Assembly: GCA_030671945.1 (NCBI GenBank)
Contig: DAOVHJ010000144.1
Location: forward strand, 1 to 6,735
Origin: Candidatus Heimdallarchaeota archaeon
Lineage (GTDB): Archaea; Asgardarchaeota; Heimdallarchaeia; JABLTI01
Length of the DNA stretch: 6,735 nt
Direction of reading: 5' to 3'
Shown here: piece after piece, positions 1 through 4,872 of the stretch
Position numbering within the stretch: the stretch's first letter is position 1
Layout of the letters: each line of letters starts with the position of its first letter
The notes under the pieces: generated by a model
Database searches by the model: none
Told to the model about the DNA's origin: nothing
What the model saw: only the letters and a program-made list of their open reading frames with translations
Program-made: the position numbers and the translations under genes

Positions 1-147
1 AAAACCCATCTCATCCATTTCTCTTGTCAAGACTGAAATAATGGTTCCTTCTGTTCCAGTTTCAGAAGGTGTGGCAACCAGATTTCTAGTCAATTTAATT
101 ATTTTCTCTTTATGAAAATCAACAAGAGTTCTTATTTTCTCTTTCAT
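1..147 (-). CDS. M20-family metallopeptidase (YgeY/ArgE/DapE-like), N-terminal fragment
   Basis: Reading the minus strand from the ATG at 147 gives 49 codons open to the window edge, so only the N-terminus is present. The peptide starts MKEKIRTLVDFHKEKI and continues with LVATPSETGTEG (residues 23-34), then a helix ending in EMDEMGF. An amphipathic helix, then 'L(V/I)..PS.(S/T)G.E', then a helix ending in 'M...GF', is the usual opening of M20 zinc peptidases and deacylases, closest by eye to the YgeY/DapE/ArgE group. These cytosolic enzymes hydrolyse amide bonds of small N-acyl or peptide substrates using two metal ions. The metal-binding residues lie beyond the edge, so substrate and activity cannot be judged. 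It is divergent from the GNAT gene; a TATA-like stretch at 187-198 could drive it with a leader of about 20 nt. The family call is reasonably sure, the subfamily is not. Confidence 0.72.
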   Translation of the reverse strand, partial: MKEKIRTLVDFHKEKIIKLTRNLVATPSETGTEGTIISVLTREMDEMGF

Positions 148-186
148 CGAGTAGTCACAATTCCTAACAATGCTCAATTGAATCTA

Positions 187-198
187 TGTTTTATTTAT
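187..198 (-). promoter_or_regulatory. Possible TATA box for the M20 peptidase gene
   Basis: On the minus strand this AT-only stretch reads TAAATAAAACA and lies about 45 nt upstream of the ATG at 147. Archaeal transcription starts roughly 25 nt downstream of the TATA centre, which would give a leader of about 20-25 nt. Tentative, because such sequences are common in AT-rich DNA. Confidence 0.3.
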
Positions 199-281
199 TC
201 TTGTGATTCATTTATGTTTTGCTTTTCAAGAGTAATCAGAAGGTGTTCATATGTGACCACTTAGATTATTATTAGTGCTCA

Positions 282-289
282 GTATATTG
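282..289 (+). promoter_or_regulatory. Possible TATA box for the GNAT-methyltransferase pair
   Basis: The sequence GTATATTG lies about 46 nt upstream of the preferred ATG at 332. It predicts a start site near 310 and a leader of about 22 nt. If real, it rules out the GTG at 275 as start codon, because that GTG would lie upstream of the transcript. Confidence 0.33.
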
Positions 290-331
290 GGGATACAACT
301 AATATTATTCGTCAAATGTCAGGGATTATTT

Positions 332-1330
332 ATGTTAAAGGCAGGTAATGTTCAAGATTCAGAAATTGTGTTATTGAAAAGAGATGAAACTAATGAATTC
401 ATAGATCTTCTTATGCTTTGTTTTGGTGAAGGCTTGGAGCGAGATCGAGTTAATCTAGCCGAAGTTGGAAAATTGATGAAGAAAATTGACAAGCCAGTTT
501 ATCGTTTCATAATGAAGATAATGAAAGTTGAAATGATAAATTATGGTATCAAGCGTGATGGTAAGCTTGTTAGTGCAATAACTTTATCCACTGAAAAAAA
601 ATCAGGAACAATTGGTAACGTAATGACCCATCCAGACTACCGTCGTCAAGGATTAGCTAAGAAATTATTCCGAAAAGCTGTAATCGAGGGTGAAAAATTA
701 GGTTTAGATAAAATTACGCTAGACGTCCATGCTCAAAATATCGGAGCCATAAAATTATATGAAAATGAAGGTTTTGAGAGATTTTATCACACAGGAAAAT
801 TGAAGCTTGATCCTACACAAAACGAAATTTCATCTGATGATTCTGTAGTTCTAAAAGAAATTACTGATATAGATTTAGATTTTTTTGATAGTCTATTGGA
901 TGTTTGCTTTCCTCAAAAGATGCTTGAAAATCGTGATAGAAACAAGATGGCTAAAGATTATATTCCAAATCGATTTATTCGATTTATCGCTTCGAAAATT
1001 GCCGGACAAAAGTTATACTTTTACTCACTACATAAAAATGATGATACTAAGACTAGAGGATATATCAGTGCATCAACTTCAAAGATGGAAGAAGGATTAA
1101 GGATCTCATCACCTTTAGTAAGAAATGGGGATAGCGATTTAGTATTACCGGTTATCTCAAAATTAGCTACAATGATAACTCATAATACAAACTATTTGAA
1201 ACTCAACTTGTCTATGCACAGAAAAGCTCTAATTGATATGATGCTCAAAGCTGGATTTGAGTTAACAGAAGAATCCCTCTATATGATAATAAAATTTAAT
1301 GAAGAAAATACTAAACATGGAGAAACTTAA
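332..1330 (+). CDS. GNAT-family N-acetyltransferase with degenerate second half
   Basis: Predicted 332-residue cytosolic acyltransferase of the GNAT fold, which moves an acyl group from acyl-CoA to an amine. The N-terminal half has the signature: a beta strand with NVMTHPDY (residues 96-103), the acetyl-CoA pyrophosphate loop RRQGLAKKL (104-112; pattern R/Q-x-x-G-x-G/A), and the motif B region DVHAQNIGAIKLYENEGFE (131-149). Residues 170-332 contain a weaker GNAT-like pattern without a clear acetyl-CoA loop. This suggests a tandem two-domain GNAT in which only the first domain is active; a tandem layout is also known in MshD/Eis-type GNATs. I prefer ATG 332 over the in-frame GTG at 275, because the 19 extra residues are hydrophobic and lie outside the domain, and AGG at 321-323 can serve as a weak Shine-Dalgarno. 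The start of the methyltransferase frame lies one base beyond its stop codon, so the two are probably co-transcribed. Substrate unknown. Confidence 0.85.
   Translation: MLKAGNVQDSEIVLLKRDETNEFIDLLMLCFGEGLERDRVNLAEVGKLMKKIDKPVYRFIMKIMKVEMINYGIKRDGKLVSAITLSTEKKSGTIGNVMTHPDYRRQGLAKKLFRKAVIEGEKLGLDKITLDVHAQNIGAIKLYENEGFERFYHTGKLKLDPTQNEISSDDSVVLKEITDIDLDFFDSLLDVCFPQKMLENRDRNKMAKDYIPNRFIRFIASKIAGQKLYFYSLHKNDDTKTRGYISASTSKMEEGLRISSPLVRNGDSDLVLPVISKLATMITHNTNYLKLNLSMHRKALIDMMLKAGFELTEESLYMIIKFNEENTKHGET
1319..1322 (+). promoter_or_regulatory. Shine-Dalgarno site for the methyltransferase frame, inside the GNAT 3' end
   Basis: GGAG sits 9 nt before the ATG at 1332, within the last codons of the GNAT gene. 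Its spacing is right for translation from 1332 and not for a start at 1458 or 1461. This supports 1332 as the original start of the methyltransferase, and supports translational coupling. Confidence 0.5.
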
Positions 1331-1331
1331 A

Positions 1332-1910
1332 ATGAATGATATGCCCGATCAAGAAAAAATGCAAATTGCATAAGCTCATAAACCAATATTAAAGCCTATA
1401 GAAGAAAAAGGGTTTATTCTCGATGTTGGTGGAGGAGGAGAAGGAATTATAGGTCAATTGATGGGAAAACAAGTAATTTCTATTGACAAAAATAAGAGAG
1501 AACTTGAAGAAGCACCAAGTGACAATTTGAAAATCGTTATGGATGCGACTGATCTACAATTTTTAGATGAAACTTTTGGAACAGCTGCTTCATTTTACAC
1601 GCTTATGTACATGGATAGTGAAACAAAGCAGAAAACCATAAACGAAGTTTATCGTGTACTAAAACCAGGTGGTAATTTTTTAATTTGGGGTTCAGAGATT
1701 CCAGGTGAGAAACCAAATGATAAAGTAGAGTTTTATGTGGTCCCACTTCAAGTCAAATTACCGAAAAAAGAAATTGGAACTGGTTATGGTGTCAAGTTTA
1801 TTTTTCAAGATAAAAAAATGATAACAGAAATGTGCAAGAAAGCAGGCTTTGAATTACATCTAAAATCAGAAAAAGACTCTATGTTTTATTTTGAATTTAT
1901 TAAAAAATAA
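1332..1910 (+). pseudogene. Class I SAM-dependent methyltransferase with premature in-frame stop
   Basis: The frame starting at ATG 1332 reads MNDMPDQEKMQIA, meets TAA at 1371-1373, and continues in the same frame to 1910 as a convincing Methyltransf_11/25-type protein. Motif I, LDVGGGGEG, is at codons 30-38, after the stop. It is followed by VISID (codons 48-52, with the usual acidic residue that binds the SAM ribose), the motif II region around MDATDLQFLD, and the post-motif III segment EVYRVLKPGGNFLIWG. Ignoring the stop, the protein would have about 191 residues, short but normal for a small methyltransferase. No ATG, GTG or TTG lies in frame between the stop and 1458, so a protein starting at TTG 1458 or ATG 1461 (about 150 residues) would lack motif I and probably could not bind SAM. 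It follows the GNAT gene directly. It is either a recent nonsense mutation or a base error; CAA (Gln) to TAA is one simple change. Substrate unknown. Confidence 0.72.
1371..1373 (+). other. In-frame TAA interrupting the methyltransferase
   Basis: This stop is codon 14 of the frame that starts at 1332. The codons on both sides encode plausible methyltransferase N-terminal sequence (MQIA before, AHKPIL after), with no frame change. One base change would restore the full gene. Confidence 0.8.
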
Positions 1911-1946
1911 AGAGAAAAATTATCCTATTGGATAATTCTTTTTCTT
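1911..1946. terminator. Bidirectional hairpin terminator between convergent genes
   Basis: A perfect 8-bp stem, AATTATCC (1918-1925) and GGATAATT (1930-1937), encloses a 4-nt loop. The plus strand continues with CTTTTTCTTTT, and the minus strand with TTTTTCTCTTT. With T-runs on both sides it can end the methyltransferase transcript and, from the other direction, the SagB-like transcript that stops at 1947. Archaeal termination depends mainly on the U-tract; the hairpin may add RNA stability. Confidence 0.6.
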
Positions 1947-2687
1947 TTATTCTATTTTTTTGCCCATGGAAGCCATGTAAATTACGAATTGTTCTTCACC
2001 ATCTAAGCTTAGAACATCATTCATTTGCTCATCATAGAAAGCGGCTATTGCACAACAGCCAGAATTTATGTTCTCTACTGCGAGGTACAGATTCTGTGCT
2101 ACATGACCAATATCTAAGTGAAGATAGCGATAACTCCTTTGCCCATATCGCCAAGCGATTCTGTAAGGAATTGCAACCCAAATGAATGTTACAGCTCCTG
2201 CTTTAACCATTTTCTGACCATAAGCTCCTTCAATAACTCGGTCACCAATATCTTCAGAAAGATCAATTTCCACCAGTTTATGCTCGAGAGCTAAATATCG
2301 ATAAATTCCAGGTTTCAAACCTTCAACATTGTTAATTAAAAGATAGGTTTCAAACGCATGCCTGGCTCCAGCAGATGGTACGATTCTTTTGGTATATATT
2401 TCACTGATTTCTTTAATTCCTTGTGTTGCCCATAAAAGCCATGCTAATTCGTTTAGTGTTAGAGCTTCAGTACTATATTTTCGAACACTTACTCTATCTT
2501 CTATTGCTTTTCTTAGATCCCAACTAGGGACATCAATTTTATCAGGAGCAGGTAAATCGATTAGTTTCTTTTTCTTGTCAAAAGCTGTTTGCAGTGGAGG
2601 ATTTTTTACCTCTTTTCTCTGATCAGACTCTTCCAAATACTTGTACTTGGTTTTTTCCATAAATTCTTGACCAATGCCTTTTTTCAT
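1947..2687 (-). CDS. SagB/nitroreductase-family FMN-dependent oxidoreductase
   Basis: A 246-residue protein of the SagB-type dehydrogenase branch of the nitroreductase superfamily: cytosolic, FMN-binding, probably a homodimer. From ATG 2687 the features are RVSVRKYS (residues 65-72, the 'R.S.R.Y' phosphate-binding arm), LLWATQG (84-90), PSAGARHAFETY (104-115), GLKPGIYRY (123-131), and the C-terminal FMN region RSYRYLHLDIGHVAQNL (184-200) followed by CCAIAAF (211-217) and LSLDGEEQF (226-234). The 'PSAGA' and 'pGiYrY' blocks separate SagB-like proteins from ordinary nitroreductases. In thiazole/oxazole peptide clusters SagB oxidises azolines, but no YcaO cyclodehydratase or precursor peptide lies nearby, so here it is probably a stand-alone oxidoreductase of unknown substrate. 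ATG 2687 is preferred to the TTG codons at 2696 and 2693. It converges with the methyltransferase and is divergent from the GrpB gene. Confidence 0.88.
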   Translation of the reverse strand: MKKGIGQEFMEKTKYKYLEESDQRKEVKNPPLQTAFDKKKKLIDLPAPDKIDVPSWDLRKAIEDRVSVRKYSTEALTLNELAWLLWATQGIKEISEIYTKRIVPSAGARHAFETYLLINNVEGLKPGIYRYLALEHKLVEIDLSEDIGDRVIEGAYGQKMVKAGAVTFIWVAIPYRIAWRYGQRSYRYLHLDIGHVAQNLYLAVENINSGCCAIAAFYDEQMNDVLSLDGEEQFVIYMASMGKKIE

Positions 2688-2733
2688 CTTCAACAACTCA
2701 ATATATTCATTTATTTCTAATATTCTACTAGAT

Positions 2734-2750
2734 ATAAGTTTTAAACTTAT
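2734..2750. promoter_or_regulatory. 17-bp palindrome midway in a divergent promoter region
   Basis: ATAAGTTT-T-AAACTTAT is an inverted repeat with 8-bp arms around one central base. Its centre is about 55 bp from the SagB-like ATG (2687) and about 59 bp from the GrpB ATG (2801). It may be an operator for a dimeric regulator. It could also be a two-way TATA element, since each strand contains TTTAAA- or TTTTAAA-like sequence at a suitable distance for a leader of about 30 nt. The symmetry is visible; the role is inferred. Confidence 0.42.
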
Positions 2751-2771
2751 GTTTCTAAATTCTTGAGTAAA

Positions 2772-2779
2772 TTTAAGTA
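2772..2779 (+). promoter_or_regulatory. Possible TATA box for the GrpB gene (leaderless mRNA)
   Basis: TTTAAGTA is centred about 25 bp before the ATG at 2801. This is the spacing expected when an archaeal transcript begins at or near the start codon. No Shine-Dalgarno precedes 2801 (ATTATTACCT), which agrees with a leaderless message. Confidence 0.4.
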
Positions 2780-2800
2780 TTTATCATCGAATTATTACCT

Positions 2801-3337
2801 ATGCCCGAAAAAGTTCGTATAGTTGTGTATAATCCTAATTGGCCGGAAGTCTATAAACTCGAGAGAGACAAAATCAAGGAAAAAATTGGTGAGTATATCG
2901 CATCCATTGACCACATTGGAAGTACAGCGGTTGAGGGATTAGTAGCTAAACCAATTGTAGATATTTTAATTGGATTGAACTCTTTGGATGATGCTCAATT
3001 TTGCATTCCGAAATTAGAAGAATTAAATTATGAATACGTCCCTGAATTTGAGGATGTACTCCCAGATAGAAGGTATTTCCGCAAGCCACCTACTGGTCAA
3101 GGTTCAAGAGATTTCCATGTTCATATGGTTGAAATTAAAACATATTTCTGGAAAAGGCAATTAATTTTGAGAGATTATTTGAGAAAGTTCCCAGAAGTCG
3201 CTAATGAATATGGTGAATTGAAATTAAGATTAGCATCAGAATTACAAGATAATCGAGAAGCTTACACAGAAGGAAAAACAGATTTCATAATGAGTATTCT
3301 TGAGAAAGTCGAGAAAGAAACAGAAAATAATCAATAG
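2801..3337 (+). CDS. GrpB/UPF0157-family nucleotidyltransferase-fold protein
   Basis: A 178-residue protein matching the GrpB (UPF0157) family over its full usual length. The N-terminus VVYNPNWPEVYKLE (residues 8-21) is the family's 'W...F..E' opening. The core is HIGSTAVEGL (38-47) followed by KPIVDI (50-55), where G-S-T and the later D-x-hydrophobic pattern correspond to the nucleotide-binding loop and acidic residue of nucleotidyltransferase-fold enzymes. FHVHMVE (105-111) is the second conserved block. The C-terminus is a helical bundle (WKRQLILRDYLRKFPEVANEY). Some GrpB proteins are found next to or fused with CoA-synthesis or acetyltransferase domains, but the biochemical reaction is not established and nothing here fixes it. 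No signal peptide or membrane segment is visible. The gene has its own promoter region and ends 8 bp from the convergent TPR gene. Family call confident, function unknown. Confidence 0.9.
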   Translation: MPEKVRIVVYNPNWPEVYKLERDKIKEKIGEYIASIDHIGSTAVEGLVAKPIVDILIGLNSLDDAQFCIPKLEELNYEYVPEFEDVLPDRRYFRKPPTGQGSRDFHVHMVEIKTYFWKRQLILRDYLRKFPEVANEYGELKLRLASELQDNREAYTEGKTDFIMSILEKVEKETENNQ

Positions 3338-3345
3338 ACTAACAA

Positions 3346-4188
3346 TTATTCCCCGTATGCTAATTCTTCATATTCAGCTGCTTTATCAAAGTCTTCAGCT
3401 TCTTCGTAAGCGGAAGCTAAATTATGTAAGGCTTCAAAATATTTCGGTTCAATTTCTACTGCAGTTTTGAAGCACTCTATTGCTGCTGAGAGGTCTCCTA
3501 TCATAGCATACACAACTCCCAGATTATTATATGCTAATTGATAGAATGGATTTAACTCAATTGAGCTTTCAAAATGCTTTATTGCTTCCTCGAATTCCTT
3601 CTTATCTACATGGATTAATCCTAGAAAATTATATGGTTCATAGTAAAGCGAATCAATATCAAGTGCTTCTCTAAAGAAGTCTGCTGCTTTTTCTTGCTCG
3701 TTTAATTGCATATAAGCTCGTCCTAAGGTATTATACGCTACTTGATATTGTGAGTTGATAACCAAAGCTCTTTGACAAACGTCAATTGCTTCTTCTATAT
3801 CTCCTCTTTCTAGATAGCTTATTCCAAGATTAACCATTGCTTCGTAATAATCTGGTTTAATATCAAGGACTTCAAGAAAACAAGCTATAGCCATAGTGTT
3901 GTCGCCAATTTTTGTGTAGTTGGTCCCTAAATTGAGTAACGCTTCCATATAGTCAGGATTCAATTCTAAAGCTCTCTTATAACAAGCAATTCCTTCATCT
4001 AATTGATTTTGATAATCATACGCAACTCCTAGAAGAAACCAAGCACGTGGATTGTCTATTTGCAGATCAGTTGCTTTTTGGAAGAATTCTATCGCGTTTT
4101 CAAATTTCCCACTTTGTATGCCTGCAACTAGTCCCATCTCGAGTAATTCTTCAGGATTATCTATTTCTCTGATACCCCGTTCTGCCAT
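3346..4188 (-). CDS. TPR-repeat protein (about eight tetratricopeptide units)
   Basis: The 280-residue product is almost entirely TPR repeats in strict 34-residue steps. Units start near residues 13 (degenerate), 47, 81, 115, 149, 183 and 217, and a last shortened unit begins at 251. Typical positions are visible throughout: W/L-x-x-LG-x-x-Y in helix A (AWFLLGVAY, ALLNLGTNY, AYNTLGRAY, AYNNLGVVY) and A-x-x-x-F/Y-x-x-A in helix B, closed by L/I-N/D/K-P. It has no signal peptide, membrane helix or catalytic domain, so it is probably a cytosolic scaffold for protein-protein interaction. The surface is strongly acidic. The ATG at 4188 follows GAAGG by only 2-3 nt, which is close for a Shine-Dalgarno. 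The partner cannot be deduced; the nearest same-strand gene upstream is the CoA-binding protein, 198 bp away. The regular units suggest a right-handed superhelix like those of Asgard and methanogen TPR proteins. Confidence 0.92.
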   Translation of the reverse strand: MAERGIREIDNPEELLEMGLVAGIQSGKFENAIEFFQKATDLQIDNPRAWFLLGVAYDYQNQLDEGIACYKRALELNPDYMEALLNLGTNYTKIGDNTMAIACFLEVLDIKPDYYEAMVNLGISYLERGDIEEAIDVCQRALVINSQYQVAYNTLGRAYMQLNEQEKAADFFREALDIDSLYYEPYNFLGLIHVDKKEFEEAIKHFESSIELNPFYQLAYNNLGVVYAMIGDLSAAIECFKTAVEIEPKYFEALHNLASAYEEAEDFDKAAEYEELAYGE

Positions 4189-4236
4189 AACCTTCGAGTC
4201 CTATTTGTTTAGTTGTGGGAAATCGTAATCTTTTAC

Positions 4237-4250
4237 CATTTATTTTTGGC
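4237..4250 (-). promoter_or_regulatory. Possible TATA box for the TPR gene
   Basis: The minus strand reads CCAAAAATAAATGG, centred about 55 nt upstream of ATG 4188. It predicts a leader of about 30 nt, long enough to include the GAAGG element. The rest of the 4189-4386 spacer holds a short GTTAC-A-GTAAC palindrome at 4295-4305 and no gene that I can support. Confidence 0.27.
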
Positions 4251-4371
4251 AAGATTTTTGTCAGTCACTATCGCAATTTGCCTTTTAGTTTCACGTTACA
4301 GTAACTAAGTTATTTCTAAATTATGACACTGAATTAAATATAAACCACTTTCGAATAGGGCAAATTAGCGA

Positions 4372-4387
4372 TAAAAATCAGAAAAAT
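4372..4387 (-). terminator. U-tract terminator after the CoA-binding gene
   Basis: Directly after the TAA stop, the minus strand reads TTTTTCTGATTTTT: two runs of five T separated by CTGA, with no stem. Oligo-T runs on the coding strand are the usual intrinsic signal in archaea. It separates this gene from the TPR gene downstream. Confidence 0.45.
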
Positions 4388-4797
4388 TAGTGTCTATGGA
4401 ATAATCTCATATGTTCTATTTTCATGCATTTATCCATTACAAAAGGGATTCCATTCTTTTCTGCAATTTCCTTAGCTTTTTCATTTACTATTCCTAATTG
4501 TAACCAGATAAGTTTCGGTTTGAGTTTGACAGCTTCTTCAACAACTTTCGGGGTATCTTCACTTGGTCTAAAAATATCCACGATATCGACTTGCACTGGA
4601 ATTTTAGTCAGGCTTGGATAGACTTTTTCTTCAAGAATAGTTTCTGCCATAGGATTAACAGGAATTATTGTATAACCATGTTTTTTCAGATATTTTGGTA
4701 TCGTATGAGCCGCTTTGCTTGGATTTCTGGAAGCACCAACAACTGCGATTACTTTGCTTTTCTCAAGTATCTTGACTATCTCTGGAGTAATTGACAT
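4387..4797 (-). CDS. CoA-binding domain protein (YccU-like, CoA_binding_2)
   Basis: A 136-residue single-domain Rossmann-fold protein of the small CoA-binding family. VIAVVGASRNPSKAAH (residues 16-31) is the glycine-containing nucleotide loop after the first strand. HGYTIIPVNP (40-49) is the second strand with the conserved P-V-N-P turn. VDIVDIFRPSEDTP (70-83) and LIWLQLGIVNEKA (97-109) follow, and the C-terminal signature is VMDKCMKIEH (120-129). This is the domain found as the first part of succinyl-CoA synthetase alpha and ADP-forming acyl-CoA synthetases. As a stand-alone unit it binds CoA or acyl-CoA in the cytosol, with no known catalytic role. Length is normal for the family and the ATG at 4797 gives the standard N-terminus. 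The gene lies 75 bp downstream of the actin homologue on the same strand, so some co-transcription is possible. No upstream Shine-Dalgarno was seen. Confidence 0.92.
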   Translation of the reverse strand: MSITPEIVKILEKSKVIAVVGASRNPSKAAHTIPKYLKKHGYTIIPVNPMAETILEEKVYPSLTKIPVQVDIVDIFRPSEDTPKVVEEAVKLKPKLIWLQLGIVNEKAKEIAEKNGIPFVMDKCMKIEHMRLFHRH

Positions 4798-4828
4798 AAC
4801 TTAAACCACGCTAACTATTCAATATGTA

Positions 4829-4838
4829 GTATATTATT
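4829..4838 (-). promoter_or_regulatory. Possible TATA box for the CoA-binding gene
   Basis: The minus strand reads AATAATATAC, centred about 37 nt before ATG 4797, which would give a leader of roughly 12 nt. It lies in the 75-bp spacer after the actin homologue, so the CoA-binding gene may have its own start site. Confidence 0.35.
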
Positions 4839-4872
4839 TTTATTAATTACAATTTAACAAATAGTTCTTTTT

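Noticed and set aside
275..331. GTG 275 as the start of the GNAT protein
   Set aside because: The 19 added residues are hydrophobic and outside the GNAT fold, and a TATA-like box at 282-289 would place the transcript start downstream of 275.
1458..1910. A complete methyltransferase gene starting at TTG 1458
   Set aside because: This start removes motif I, which is encoded in frame just upstream, and it has no Shine-Dalgarno at the right distance. A broken longer gene explains the sequence better.
1928..2185. Plus-strand open frames over the SagB-like, CoA-binding and actin-family genes (also 2389-2622, 4424-4794, 5418-5633), and one in the GNAT gene (885-1100)
   Set aside because: They lie inside genes with clear family motifs on the other strand or frame, and their products have no recognisable domain, so they are shadow frames.
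3346..4188. The internal repetition of the TPR gene as a DNA repeat or satellite
   Set aside because: The periodicity is at the protein level (34 residues) and the nucleotide sequences of the units have diverged, as is normal for TPR genes.
4188..4203. AACCTTCGAGTCC resembles a tRNA T-loop sequence
   Set aside because: No acceptor stem, anticodon arm or D-arm can be placed on either strand around it, so it is chance similarity next to the TPR start codon.
4295..4305. GTTAC-A-GTAAC palindrome in the spacer before the TPR gene
   Set aside because: Only 5-bp arms, not repeated nearby and not at a telling distance from a start codon; expected by chance in this much AT-rich DNA.
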